Positions 36,757 to 49,312 are shown, numbered from the stretch's first letter. The stretch: 64,000 bases of DNA from Notospermus geniculatus (GCA_002633025.1 NMRB01000023.1:654543-718542); one strand, 5' to 3'. Program-made: numbers and translations. Notes: generated by a model from the letters alone, not told the origin.

Positions 36757-37250
36757 AGTTGAGTTGGCTCTCAACGGGCAATGAGGAACCCGCACACTAA
36801 CGTCACAACGTGGCGCTGCGAGCGATGTGACCGAAATCTCTTTTTTCTAACGTTATTTCCATTTATTTCTGGCGGGAAAATAAGCCATTTGTGTTGGTCG
36901 CATGGCAGTAAAACTTACATCATTGTGTAGCAGATGAAATTTTCTTTTAAACTCTTTCCTTTTTTAGTTAAAATTAAGAGATCCGATAGCGATAAGGACA
37001 GCGTCATTTGTGTCATTCTTCCTGTAGAAAATGTACAGGAAAGTTTTTCATGACGCAACGTCAACACCTAAAACAACGTCAATGACGTCGTTTCGGTACA
37101 ATCGCTCGCAGCGCCGACCTGTCGGGATAAACCGCAGGGCGGGTTCCTCATTCACAATTAGTTGGTTTCCTTGACCAGTGACACAGACAACTGCCCATAG
37201 TTCTACGGCTGAGTTACCCATAAAGGGTCAACTTGTGCGAGAAAACTGCG
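36757..37250 (+). repeat. Dispersed repeat D copy, interrupted by a MITE
   Basis: The left piece (gttggctctcaacgggcaat, ending 36781) and the right piece (attcacaattagttggtttc from about 37152, then cccatagttctacggctgag) together match the other copies. A GAGGAACC element sits between. Confidence 0.75.
36782..37152. mobile_element. GAGGAACC MITE, copy 1, about 370 bp
   Basis: Ends gaggaacccgc and gcgggttcctc are inverted. Inner bases are rich in CRE-like gacgtc. It interrupts dispersed repeat D. The sequence is matched in reverse orientation by 37376-37755. Confidence 0.85.
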
Positions 37251-37375
37251 GTTTGGAGCATCTTTTGGCGATATTTGGCGATTGCAAACTCAGATCATTT
37301 AAATTTGTTGGATGGATATGTACGGAGAAAAAAAGTCCTCCAAATACAAGTGTCACATCATGAGATCATTTCATT

Positions 37376-37755
37376 GAGGAACCGGCGTGCCGTTTATCCC
37401 GACAGGTCGGCGCAGCGATCGATGAGACCGAATCGACGTCATTGACGTCGTTTTATGTGCTGACGCTGCGTCATGAAAAAAATCTGCTGTACATTTTTCT
37501 ACAGGAAAAAATGAGATAAAGACGTTGCCGTTATCGCCATCCTACCCCTTTATTTTAAGAAAAAAAGCAAAGGAATTTTAGAAATTTTCATCCGCGACAA
37601 GATGGTGTAAATTTTAATGTCATGCGACCGAAAAAAATGGGTTGATTTCACGCCAGAAGTTAATGGAAATGACTGGAAATCACGTTGAAAAAAGAAACTT
37701 CGGTCTCATCGATCGCAGCGCCACGTCGTGACGTTAGTTCGTCCGGTTCCTCAAT
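37376..37755. mobile_element. GAGGAACC MITE, copy 2, inverted
   Basis: Ends gaggaaccgg and ccggttcctc. Shares gtttatcccgacaggtcgg and caatgacgtcg segments with copy 1 in reverse orientation, 220 bp away. It could pair with copy 1 into a large stem. Confidence 0.85.
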
Positions 37756-38094
37756 AATGTTGAAGGTTTCCACCATCAAAGACTATAGTTCCAGCTGATT
37801 AATTCTCACACCTGAGCAGACGTTTTCAGTGAGTGAGAGAATGCTGTAGGCTAATCAATAGAACCTATTAATCGTGTGAAATCGACTATGTAAGGGGACA
37901 CCTCCCGAGGACTGATGATCAACGGGTATGACTTGCTGGTCAACTCGGTACAATGCTCCTAAACACTGTGAGGGTTTGCTGAGCCTGAGAGTGAGAGGTG
38001 ACTGAGCCTGAATATACGTGACTAACCTTTCGATTCGAAAGTATGGTTGGCCTATATGAACACAAGATAAGTGTCATGCCTGCCATACACGGTA

Positions 38095-38207
38095 AGGGTC
38101 GTATTTTTCCTTAACATTAAGGTCGACCTTAAGTCTATTGTAAAACCATCGAGAACAATAGATTTAAGGTGGACCTTAATGTTAAGGAACGTTCTAAAAT
38201 ACGGCCC
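38095..38207. mobile_element. Palindromic MITE (family A), copy 2
   Basis: The interior matches copy 1 almost base for base, including ctattgtaaaaccatcgaga. The left arm lost a few bases. ggtaag stands on both sides (about 38091 and 38208) and is a likely 5-6-bp target duplication. Confidence 0.85.
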
Positions 38208-38572
38208 GGTAAGTGTTTTTCATACGATAGCCTATCTTTTAAATTGACATTTAGGGCCGAAGGGCTTTAATGGCAATAAAGCCTTAATTGGGTAGATTCA
38301 GAAACGTTTGAGGGTGTACGGTGCGCATTGCCATCTGGAATCGTACGAGGAACAGGTAATGAGTGCTCTTCATTTGTTCTTGTCAAACACTGCAACTAAG
38401 CAAAGTAGGCTCAGTAACTCATTCAAGGACCCCTTTCGAATGCAAATAAACCAATTGACTAATGCTTCCTCAATATTGGTTGGAGGGCTGACAAGTGCTA
38501 AATCATATTCCGCTCATCCATCATCGTTTCAATCCGGCCCTGATGACTGCCGTACGGTCAAATAGACTGAAT

Positions 38573-39022
38573 GGTCAGTGACGCCGAATCAGTTAATGTC
38601 GTCCTGGGTATAGCAGAAATATACACAGGTTCAATGTCGTCCCACAAAACTATACCCTGGGTATAGTTCGATCGACAGTAAGTATACCCAGCACCGTAGT
38701 TTTGAGCCTAGGTACGAGTTCGGAACGGATACTCGCGTGATCAGCAGGACCGCACGCGATTGGTACTTCTGTCATATACCTGGGCGGCATGTTCGTGACA
38801 AATCCGTGAATTGAAAACATGTTTTTCGACTTGTCATGCTAGTGGTCATGTGACATTTGCGAGAACAATCTCGTCTTCAGGTGCGGTATCCAATCCTGGG
38901 TATACTTTTGTAGATCGAACTATACCCAGGGTATAGTTTTGTGCGACGACATTGAACCTGGGTATAGGTATATTTCTGTTATACCCAGGACGACATTAAC
39001 CGATTCGGCGTGAGTCAGCGAC
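38573..39022. mobile_element. Large foldback element with repeated gggtata motifs, about 450 bp
   Basis: The arms start gccgaatcagttaatgtcg and end with the mirror cgacattaaccgattcggc. Inside each arm the core cctgggtata or its reverse occurs several times, for example ctataccctgggtatag at about 38650 and ctatacccagggtatag at about 38920. Spacer about 170 bp; non-coding. Confidence 0.85.
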
Positions 39023-39582
39023 CGGTGCCTTGATTCTCATCCGCCGCTCCGTGCACTACTCGGAGGCGAATCCAGCTCAAGGGAACAAAAGGTCCACGAA
39101 ATCGATGGATAGAACGATGCTGAGACAAAGTGCAAAACTAGCCTTGTTTTATAAGAAAATGGCGAAGTCTTTTTATATCAGGTCTCCTTTTCATATTGTC
39201 ATCTGCCTGATGTCAGAAAGTAAGACAAATGGGTTATTCATGACAAAGCTAGACTTTTGCAAAAAGGGAAAGCATTCTTTGGCTTCGATTCCCATTTGTG
39301 TGTACGTGCATACATGTGCAGACTGAGACGAAAGAACAAGAAGCAACGTTCAGCTGCCATAATAGAGGCAGCTGACGGATTTTGTCGCACGACATCGACA
39401 CTCGATATAGTTTCCTTGGCAACACTTTTCCAACATTTGAACAACATTCCAGAGCATCACGATCTTCTGACTCTGTCTACACTGACCAACAAATTCTAGC
39501 AACATAAACAACACGTTGGAGAAAACGCTTTTCCCCTGTAAACACCAGACAACTTTTGTCCAACAAAGGTGTTTTTACTCTG

Positions 39583-39726
39583 AGGGCCGTATGCACCAAG
39601 AAGATTATCCTGAACTCAGGTTGAGCCACAACTTTTCCATTGTCACATCATGCTCTGGCACCCGAACAATTGAAACGCTGTGGCTCAACCTGAGTTCAAG
39701 ATAACCTTCGTTGGTGCATACGGCCT
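39583..39726. mobile_element. Palindromic MITE (family B), copy 1
   Basis: agggccgtatgcaccaa and ttggtgcatacggcctt are inverted ends. The inner arms are ggttgagccacaac and its mirror, around a loop with tgtcacatcatg. The second copy at 42629 is very similar. Confidence 0.88.
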
Positions 39727-39802
39727 TGAATGTTGGAAAAACTGTTCGTCTAATGCCAGTGAGTATAGCTAGGCTCACACTGACGGAAAATCTCAATGCG
39801 GC

Positions 39803-39882
39803 AGGGGTGTTTTTAAAATAGACTGATCCAACGCTGCTGGACTCGACATTCAGTCGGGTCAGTCGATTTTAAAAACACCCCT
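39803..39882. mobile_element. 80-bp hairpin element
   Basis: aggggtgtttttaaaat (39803-39819) and attttaaaaacacccct (39866-39882) are perfect 17-bp inverted repeats, with a second imperfect stem (gactgatcc / gggtcagtc) inside. Confidence 0.8.
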
Positions 39883-40750
39883 ACAACATTGATATTTGCC
39901 GCCAATGTGCGCCTAGCCTTGTCTCCTGAAAGATTGCGTTCCAGTCAGAGACTCTGTAACGGCGGGAATGCGAGTCAGATAACCAGTGTGGGAGTCTCCA
40001 TTAGACATGCAGGAGGCATGCATGGGGAGAATTGGTTACCCTGCAAGAATGGGCCACTATCAAATCGGGTTGATCAAGTGACCTGACGCTGATAATCAGA
40101 TTATGAGAATGGCATTGAACAGCCACGTTGATAACAAAACCACGGCGTCTTGCTAAAGTGGTTGTATGTCCTTGACGTGAAATTGCTCTCGGCGAAGTAG
40201 GACCACTTTGCTGTCTTGTTTGATGAGGGGGTGATGACAGTTGATAGACAAGTACTTAGGTATTACACTCAATATGTGATGGTAATGGATGCAGAGATCG
40301 TCAGTCGACGCGTATTACAAGGTCTTATAGCCAAGTAAAAAGCTTGCCTGACGTCAGCTGCTCCGGAGTTAAAAAAACCCAGAATGATTTGTAGGGTTCA
40401 ACTATAAAGGAATAAGGGTGATAAGAGTCACCTTGTGGCAGGTAAAAGAAGCTTTGCTCCAAGCCACAGATCGGTCTCAGTGTGAACTTTAAGGGGAACG
40501 GGGGGGGNATGAATATCCTATCCGTTGAATCTATCAGCACGGCGGTCTCTCCTGAGATACCATCTCCAGCACGACTGACTGGCCTATCAGTGATCGCCAG
40601 CTAAACGTAAACATAACGTACTCGCTGAGGTGGTTGACAGAAGAACCTCGTATCCTAAGTCTCATGTCCTCGATCGTGACTTAAGGAATGGACGAGTTAT
40701 GTCGGCAAGATGACCTGACTGTACCGGGGCAATGAGATATGACAGACGAT

Positions 40751-40778
40751 CGATGTCCGTCCGTCTGTCTGTCTGTCT
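40751..40778 (+). repeat. gtct/gtcc microsatellite
   Basis: gtccgtccgtctgtctgtct, a tetranucleotide run of about 26 bases. Confidence 0.85.
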
Positions 40779-41475
40779 ACCTACGCCAGTAGACTTGAAA
40801 GACGATTCAAAGTTCATCTGAGCATATAAACAGAAACTGTAGACATCGATATCAGTCAACTTCCTTTGCCAACAGAGGATCACTTTTAACGGTTGCTACC
40901 GTTTGGTAACTGGCGGAAATGATTCGCGTAATCGATAGCGTGCTGATCTGGTCTTTATGTCCGAGCTAATGGTTGATAAACGCCACGTGTGATGTGAAGG
41001 GGTAACAAGAGCTGCTTGTTGGTTGTGAGACGATCGAAAATGACGATGACGATGCCCCCTTTCCATCCCGCACGTTGTTTGTTTACGTCGAAAGGTGCTA
41101 ACAAATTTTGATCAATGCACCCCTGGTGTAATCAACATTGGTAAATCATCAGATTTGAAAAATGACTCCGCCTCAAATTAACTAAAAGTCAACGAAGCAT
41201 TTTATCATTTTATAGTAGTAATCGAATCATGATCAAATTTACCTAATTATGGTAAACCGTACCAGACACTCGTGAGACTCCTTGACTGATTGATGCCGTG
41301 ATTAGCTCGCCCCCACAGCTAGCGCGCCGCGGTATCTTGCAAACTACTTCCAACCCATCTTCAAAAGATCGGTGGCAGAGTATACACGTACTACGTACTT
41401 ATTGAGAAAATGTACATGTACATGTACTTTGGAGTGTCACCTTCAATTTTGTTACACCTAGTTGAATTTCCTGAG

Positions 41476-41500
41476 GGTATAAATAGACCGCAAAATGTCG
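41476..41500 (+). promoter_or_regulatory. Candidate TATA-box promoter
   Basis: gggtataaatagacc matches the TATA consensus (TATAAATAG). No convincing coding exon follows at a suitable distance; the first ATG after it (41495) opens only about 30 codons. Confidence 0.3.
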
Positions 41501-42628
41501 TCCTTCAAGAACATTAGCGAGTTTCACATTTCAACTCCTTTTTCATCCTTGGCAGCCGTTGAGTGCATGATATTACAAAATTAGGGTGCGTTGTTCCGTT
41601 CCTAACGAGGGGATCACTGAGTAGTCTAACATTGATAACCTTGATAGAGATGACGATATCATTCTTACTAACGTTTCAGGTGTCGCATCAAAGAAATGGA
41701 CGAAAAGACGTACGCGGGCGACTTATGGTGGGAGCCGGACGTTTCGAGCTTCATGCGATATTATGAAGGCGTTAATCTTCTAATTGTATACTGGTACCCA
41801 TCGTAGATTGGTTTCTGATCTCACAGGTAAGTTAGATAATGAGACCGCTGTCGTCCATAATCACGTGATCTCGTTTCCAATGCGCTGATTGGTCAACAAA
41901 AGAACAATGGTTTTTCAACCAATCAACGCCTTTTTCGCCGGCTGCTTTTTAGTGGACGATCGCATGATTACATGTATGAACGACAGGCGCTACCAATCAC
42001 ACCATTTTATCCCATTGGTGAAATCGGGAACTAATCTACTCAAATCGTGCGAGGATCCCGGGGTATTTTCATAAAAGTGCATTTCTTTCCATTCCATTGA
42101 GAGAAGAATCGTTTGGCATTTGTAAAAACAGTGACTATCGATCGCCTGCACCGTCGTAAATACGCGAGATTAGACGTAAACCGTGCCAATCTCTCGCTTA
42201 CGGTCCATGCTGCCAAAGCTCACCTTTCCTTTCATCTCGCATATCATCAATAATCGTCGTATTGATATTTCATTTGCGGACGTAATAGCCATGTTATTGG
42301 TCCAGCTTCGTCCCAGGCAAAAAGCGCAAACCAGCAGAGACTGATTTAGATGGGCAGATTGGAAGGTCACACCGATAGTTTTCTTGGGGAAAACATCAAT
42401 CTTACGATGAAAATACCGCAATGACAAGCAACAAAGGTGTCATTTTGACCGATAATGTCCCATTTCCGCATGGAATGATGCTTTTTTCTGAAGGTTGAGA
42501 TGTGTACGATGTGAAGCGACAGGTTGCTATTGCCCAGATTGCTAAACGCTGACCAGTGGGGCAGAATGGAGGAAGGACAAGTACAACTCAATACAATTGC
42601 TTTTTTTCCAGAAAGGCGTCTGTACTCT

Positions 42629-42777
42629 AGGGCCGTATGCACCAACGAAGATTATCTTGAACTGAGGGTTGAGCCACAACTTTTCCATTGTCACATCACG
42701 CCTTGGCAAACCTGAACAATTGGAAAGTTGTGGCTCAACCCTAAGTTGAAGATAATCATCGTTGGTGCCTACGGCCC
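42629..42777. mobile_element. Palindromic MITE (family B), copy 2
   Basis: agggccgtatgcaccaacga and ttggtgcctacggccc ends; same inner arms and loop as copy 1. The 141-residue minus-strand frame over it is an effect of the palindrome, not a gene. Confidence 0.88.
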
Positions 42778-43832
42778 AAAGGGTTTTTAGGACTTCTAGT
42801 CGCAGTAGTTCTCGACCTTTCACTGATCCCAGCCTTCCGGTTGTCAAGTAAGGCAACATGAGGATTGCTCCTGGCCAACATACGACGAGTACCAGTGATT
42901 GCTCCTCGGGCAAAACGTAAGTGAGATTGGTGTCGCCTGTCAAAGATTGGCTGCAGTTCAATGTCAAGATTCAATACACCGTATGTTATTGCACTATTGG
43001 CTTCATTCACACCAAGAATTGGATAAAGGAGTCGAGGAAATTACGAGGTGTGGTCGATCGGTTGGCAGCTGGTAGTGAGAAGTGGTAATTTATAGAGTAG
43101 ACAGTTCGAATTGGTTAATAGCACTTTTTGCTCAACCGACGATGGCTTGGTAGTTTGACATTTTGTTGGCGATAAGACACCAGTATTTCACCCAATGAGA
43201 AATGATTTGCCTTTACTCTAACTAAGCCCCTAACTTCAACTGTTGCTGCTGTTGGATCAATTGATTGCCCCTTAGTGCCTACTTATTGACATGCCGTCTA
43301 CTGCAGCAGCACTCGACAGTCAACAAAACACCAGCCACAATACGACGTCAATGACATTCATTAGACATGCAGGACCACACTGCCAAGAGTTTGTGGCAAA
43401 CTTTTTCAGATACAAATCGACGAATGGAAGAGTTTGAATTATCTTTCTTTGAGACCAAATTCAATTAAACGTGTTAACAAACACAACACGTCACAGTTGA
43501 TGATAACAGTTGGTTTTATCCGTCTGTCCTTCTTTATGGCACAGTCACATGCGACTCTGCCGAATACCATGTAATGAGCACCAATTGAGTCAATTACGGT
43601 CGATGTAATGGCACAGATGGGCTACAAAAAAGGAGGACTGCTGTCGAGCGGCGTGAAGACCGGCAACGATGAAACCTTTCAGGCAGATTCTGCGTAAGCG
43701 ACGGGGACCTGAGTATCCTCACGAGGGTGTTTGAGGCTTCGCGTAATCGGATGCAGGAATTCAATTGGGAGGGATTGGCTTCACGGTATCCGGCGGAATG
43801 CGATGCAGGAAGCCATACCCCTGGGGTTATTT

Positions 43833-43990
43833 GCAGAGACCGGGGTTCCTGTCGTTGTTGATCGCTACCGTACATCTGAAAAGACAGCAATGACCTATGG
43901 TAGACGTACATCCCTGGGGTCTCAGCACGCAGAGACCGGAGTTCATGTCGTTGTCGACCGCTACCGTATTATGTCTGAGAACGACATCAG
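43833..43990 (+). repeat. Two-unit tandem repeat, about 97-bp period
   Basis: gcagagaccggggttcctgt and gcagagaccggagttcatgt head two units, each followed by gtcgttg(t)tga/c and cgctaccgta. Both translate to ETGVPVVVDRYR-like segments, but no larger protein context is seen. Confidence 0.65.
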
Positions 43991-44931
43991 GCTACAGTTG
44001 AAGTGCATCCACGTTAGGCTGCTTTAAATTGGTTTTTCTCACGAAGCCCAATTGTCGAGAACAGGGTTTCACCGCGGTTTTTGCATTGAAAGTATCGGAA
44101 GTTTTTCCTGTGGGTAGAATTTGTTTTCGGAAATCGATGAAGGAATGAATATACGACGCTAGGGATTATTGGTTTTCGTCGGACTTCACTCAACCATCGT
44201 GAAAGTCGACACTTCTCGGGATTTCGAATCGTATTAAATAACTTGACATTCACCGACAACAAGTCGCAAGGGGAATTACGTTGAAAGGTTTTTAAAACGA
44301 CGGAAAAAATTGAAATATTCGAAGAAATCTTTTTATGTCGAAGCGCACAGTGTTCGATGTTAAAATGTCATACGAACAAAAAAGCGACCTGTGAGGATTT
44401 CTCCCCTGGGATTTCTTCTTTCGTTCTCTGGTCGCGTTCAACAGGTTGAACGATAAACCAGCATGGTCAGAGTCACGTGCATGGGACAACTGTCAGAATA
44501 GTTCTGCCTTTTGTCACTACCTCCATGTACTGTGTAGGCCAATGTGCATTCATGACTGACCGTGAAAACCCTATGTAAAGCCAAGACAGTGAACGATAAC
44601 AACAGAGCATGTGGGCCGTTCTATGTATTGTGGGATCACTCTGTTCTGGTTTACATTGTATACCCCAACCGTACATGTAAGTTTCTAGCCGCTTTGTTGA
44701 AAGGGTGTGGTGCTAAACGTATACTTGTCTGCAGGACACAGGACTAGTGGGCTTAGCCGGGAGCTGATGCAGTCGATTTGGGGGGGGGGGGTGAGTATGT
44801 CCAAACCGGGAAGACTGATCTGTTGTGATCGGTTGCTTCAGTTTGGATTAACTTAATAGCTTACTTTTCTATAATTTATTCTAATCATAGTTCATGAATA
44901 CAGGTATCTTATTGCAGAGCAATATTGTGTT

Positions 44932-45192
44932 TCATTCCATCACGCCATCNACCACACTGGATATTTGCTCATGAAAGGACATTGTGTCGTCAAAGATGAA
45001 ACCAAGGTTACGAGCTTTAGTGGACGGCCTAATTTCAGCATCACCCAACCGCAAGATGGCATTGTTTGGTCGTAAATTGCGTTGTCGAGGGGGAACGAGT
45101 ACAAGAAACTCAGTCTTTAAATCGTTCAACTTCAACCTGTTAACACCCATCCACTGACGGACCTCACTGAGACAAGATTCTACGAACTGTCA
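44932..45192 (-). pseudogene. Non-LTR retrotransposon reverse transcriptase fragment
   Basis: The minus strand codes LSEVRQWMGVNRLKLNDLKT, then TEFLVL, then a segment with LGFIFDDTMSFHEQISSV. This is the thumb-side part of the reverse transcriptase of Jockey/CR1-type LINEs (usual pattern: L-I-W-M-x-x-N-x-L-K-L-N-x-x-K-T-E, then LGV-x-x-D). The active-site motif lies further upstream and is missing. The frame breaks at an N (44950) and a stop, and upstream it runs into a 47-bp tandem repeat. It is a dead fragment. Confidence 0.85.
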
Positions 45193-45255
45193 GTCAGCAC
45201 ATTCACGAACTGCACATTCAGCACATTCACGAACTGTCAGTCAGCACATTCACAA
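45182..45255 (+). repeat. 47-bp tandem repeat
   Basis: acgaactgtcagtcagcaca begins two units. It borders the reverse transcriptase fragment on its upstream side. Confidence 0.75.
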
Positions 45256-45870
45256 CAGCAGTATTCCCCATTGAATCCTGCGCTGAAATCAAACTGCATA
45301 AACATCCCCTCGGTCTGTTAAATATCAAAGCGTATTTGATCTCACACTTGACTTCAGAACTATTGTTCTGGCTTTATTTTCTGATGGGAAGCCTTTGAAG
45401 CTTGTCGAAATGGTAGTTTTTGGAGCGAACAAACGGCATGAAACCTTCCCGTTTATAGAAATTTTCAGGAAATGAACACATCTCGACATTCGATTAATTC
45501 TTTTATCATTGACATCAATGATTGATGTCATTCCAGTTGACTTTAATTCGTTGACCTAAACGCTCAAGATGAACAGGGTGCATTGGTCTGTGCAGGAAAA
45601 GTTGACGTAGCATGTGTTTTTTGTAGCTCGTACATGTATAGTCTTGACTTACATTATTTGACAGGTGTACGTGACTTGTGTACATTACAAAACACAGACA
45701 ATTTGTTTGGTTGCACTATTTCCTTTTTTCTAGTGACCATTTAAAGAACTTTTCCCCTGGTCGTAAGTTTTGTTCAGGCTGTAGGTTACCATTGAATCGA
45801 TGATAATCATATCTGAACTTAAAAAAGAAGGCCGACAAAGAGAGAGGTACGAGAGAGGTTATGAAAACGT

Positions 45871-45970
45871 ACGATAAACGTAAACTATACGACAATGACG
45901 TCACCATGGCATTAAATTCAGCCTTATGAATGGAGTATGACGTCATTGTCGTATCCTTCACGTTTATCGT
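45871..45970. mobile_element. 100-bp hairpin element with CRE cores
   Basis: acgataaacgt and acgtttatcgt outside, tacgacaatgacgtcac and tgacgtcattgtcgta inside, are inverted. Each arm carries a perfect tgacgtca half or whole site. Confidence 0.8.
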
Positions 45971-46888
45971 TCGATTTTTCAATCCCTCTAATGCTTGAAG
46001 GCCGAAATTCTCAGCTCAAAGGTCTGCATCCTTTCCTGGCCTTTATTGTCGCACGACAAAGCATTCAATCACGGCAACTTCACAACATCCAATGAGAAAG
46101 TAATTCGGTATTGTGCGTGCAAGGAAGACCCCTTATTTCCGGGATGTCCCCGCACAAAGGCCAGGCAAGATATTGGAACTAGAATTGACAGCATCACTCA
46201 TTGGTTTACGACCAATCTGCTTTTGGTAGATTAAAAGGCTAATTATCGATAGACACGCTATCCTTGGTCCTTCTCAGGACAAATCAGAGAAAACCTTTGA
46301 ACACAGTTTATACAAAAACGGGCCGCAGAAAACTTCTTACATCCTGGGACGACAGTTTCTTTTCTCACCAGAATCCATTCTTTATAAGGGAATCCTCGTA
46401 AATCATTTCAGTCTGCATCAATGACGATAAAGATACAGCCTTTACATGGCTTCCTCCATACGTTTTAGTGGCAATTTCTTCTATACAATAAACTTGTTTC
46501 TTTTAGCAGAATTCAGGGACGAACCCAACCATTAGTATTGAATTTCACTACATTGGTACGCAATATTCGATCGTAGATTTCCGCGATGTCTTCTCAGTCT
46601 AATGAACTTTTTCTGCAATCACTCGTTTTATACAACGATGATGGAATTGATAATGAGAGTTAATGATCTCCAATATCGCTTTCACGTGCACTGCCTTAAC
46701 CCTCAGCTAATTGTGTTCGACTGCTATTAGACGGAAACGGAGGACAAATATTAGTCGATGACTTCGCAAATCTAAAGAAAACTTGAGAACCAGCAGGAGA
46801 GCAATATATTGCAGAAGGCAGGAAAGTCGTCTTGAGGAGAATTGTTGGCCGCATATTTGTTTTTTATAGTTTTGATCCTTCTCGTCTT

Positions 46889-47045
46889 AAGCCGCCCATA
46901 CACGGCGCAATATTATTGCACAATATGGGGCCCAAATGGGTGGTTGTGTGCTTTTCGCATGATGGGTAGAAGAAAGATTGGCAATAATATTGCCCATTGT
47001 GATCCTCATATTGTGCAATAATATTGATCGTGTATGGGCTGCTTT
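46889..47045. mobile_element. Palindromic MITE rich in caatattattg
   Basis: aagccgcccatacacg and cgtgtatgggctgctt ends are inverted with one change, followed inward by caatattattgcacaatatg and its mirror. About 157 bp, non-coding. Confidence 0.82.
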
Positions 47046-47515
47046 ACTCTTACCATGCCACGCCACGCCACGCCAAGCCACACCACACCATACATGTAGG
47101 CCTACATACATACATGTACTGTACCATAAAGAATCAACTACGAACCACCTGTGGCTGGGGGGCAAGCTTTTCTTATGTGCCAAAAGGTGGCTCGCATCAC
47201 CCTAATTTTGTGTTTACGTAATATTTGGCAACAAAGACAAAGCGGTGGTCAATTTTATGTATTACATTAATCTATGAGGATTTAAACTCAATTGACTCAC
47301 GAAATTTCGCGGCTGAAGGCAGAAGGTCTATTATGAATGGGCCGTGTACAAATGTATAGAGGAAACATGTATGGAAATGTTTACAGATGCCACTCCCCAC
47401 AGACCGTCAGCGGTGGTTTCAACCATCTATGTAAACATTTTTTATGAAGTTTACTCAACCGAATCTAATGAAATTTGCACTTTCTGTTGAGAAGACTAAT
47501 CAGAAATCAGAGGAG

Positions 47516-47631
47516 TAGGGTAAAGTGGTACAATTCTAGCCCCTGAGTGTAAAAATGGCCAGCATTGCATGGAGATGTATATCAGGGGCTAGAATTGTAC
47601 TGGGGCTAGAATTGTACGACTTTACCCTATA
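47516..47631. mobile_element. Hairpin element with a duplicated arm segment
   Basis: tagggtaaagtggtacaat and its mirror are the ends. ggggctagaattgtac occurs twice in a row in the right arm (47585 and 47602) but once in the left arm. Confidence 0.8.
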
Positions 47632-48111
47632 GGCTACCTTTCTTTCATTTCTTTGTGGTCTCCCCTCACACATCGTTGTTTCACGTTTAAGAACGAAGTT
47701 CATCAAAGCGCCGTAGTTAAAGGTGAACGTTACATACATCTACTTCATTAAGAAGACCTCATGGAGAGAGCCAATAAAACAAGTGATGATAATATAACGT
47801 TACACATCTGACTGCGACGGATATGAGATTGTGACTTTGTCCCTGGCTGCTTCAAGCAATGATTACCACGGGAAACAGAGACTTATTATGTTTACCGACC
47901 CCTCAAAACCTTCCTCTCGTTCGACCTTGAAGTATGTAGTTACTGTTATTATGGGCATTTCATTGCTATAATTGCCCACGGGAATGTAGGGTTGGGTTGT
48001 GTGCATTTCAAACACAGCTCCTTGAAAACGGTCTCTGATGACCTTTTTGCGTCTGGCTGGCTCTAAGCAAAACGGTGAATATCACATGCGAAATCGAATG
48101 GAAAAATAAAA

Positions 48112-48271
48112 TTGTTCTGACAATAAGAGAAATTTAAAAATCGCTCCATTACAACCAATACAACTGGCAGGCTGTTATGGAAGTGAGGCCAGGTTTCATA
48201 CAAATCCACCAACATCCATCTCATCAAAAATCCATGAGCGATTTTAAAAATTTCTCTCGTTGTCGGAACAA
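48112..48271. mobile_element. Imperfect foldback, about 160 bp
   Basis: ttgttctgacaataagagaa with aaatttaaaaatcgctc is mirrored by gagcgattttaaaaattt and tctctcgttgtcggaacaa. The outer arms are about 36 bp. Confidence 0.72.
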
Positions 48272-48923
48272 GTCACTTTTCTCATTTTTCTTTCTTTTGT
48301 AATTTTTGGCTCACTTTTTTATGGGCCCATTCACTCACAGTTCGTCGCGAAGCCTTACATCGCGGGAGGCTGAACATTATCCATCACGGATTTGCTTGGT
48401 TTCATAAATTTCAAACCGCTAATGCAGGAGCTAATGGGAAGAGTCAGGAAATGATCAGACATAATACCTCAATTTTAGTACTCCCGCTTAGGGGCTAATG
48501 CTCCGTTTTATAATACTATGAAACTTTGATATTTGATCAGAATCTGTGAAAACATCATTTATTCGTGTTTGATCGAAGAGAGAAAAATAATGATAAGAAG
48601 ATAGAAGGAAAATTTTAGAGTTGGCACGCAATAACTTCCGTAATCTGATTTCAGATTAAGTGACAGCTTATAGCAATTCGATGATAATTAACACAGCGCC
48701 CGTCGCAGAAAAACCTGTTTGGATTTCCGAAACTAATGCATCATTTTGGGTTGGATAATTCATTTACTAACAGATTCTGTTAGGAAATATCATTATTATA
48801 ACAGAATTCGTTTTTATTTTGTAGATATCCTGGAGGCAGGCTTCGCTTGCTCACAAATAGGAACTTCATACCAGAAAGTGACACAGAACACTTTCAGCAT
48901 CCGACAAGTTCGCCATCTCCAAA

Positions 48924-48974
48924 TGGACGAACATTCTGTTCATCCAAAAGGACGAACATTCTGTTCATCCAAAA
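48924..48974 (+). repeat. 25-bp tandem repeat, two units
   Basis: gacgaacattctgttcatcc is repeated directly at 25-bp spacing. Confidence 0.8.
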
Positions 48975-49312
48975 GTGTTCACCAGAAAGGTCGTATTGTC
49001 AGGTGAGAGCGTGAAGTTATGTCCCTGGCTCCAGATTCCATCTCCCCAGAGGATTTGCCGTGGAAAATCAGTGAATGAGAATCTATCTCACGGCCTTTCT
49101 TGAGCCGTCGAGCTTTGAATTAGAATGAAAGTGACGGGCTATCTTCCCCACTTAATCACTTCCCTTGGAGTCACGACTCGAGATTATCGCGACGCCAGGA
49201 AGAGTAAGACTGTGTGCACAAATGTATCCGTATGTTTGAACGAGGATGGTATGGTCGCTGAGCACCGGAAAGAAAGGCGCTAACCTCCATTTGAGACGTT
49301 TCTCGTGTAGCA

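Noticed and set aside
42542-42967. 141-residue minus-strand ORF
   Set aside because: Runs through the family B palindrome at 42629-42777; other copies of that element do not keep the frame.
43731-44027. 98-residue ORF over the 97-bp repeat
   Set aside because: The period is not a multiple of three through the whole array and no larger protein context is visible.
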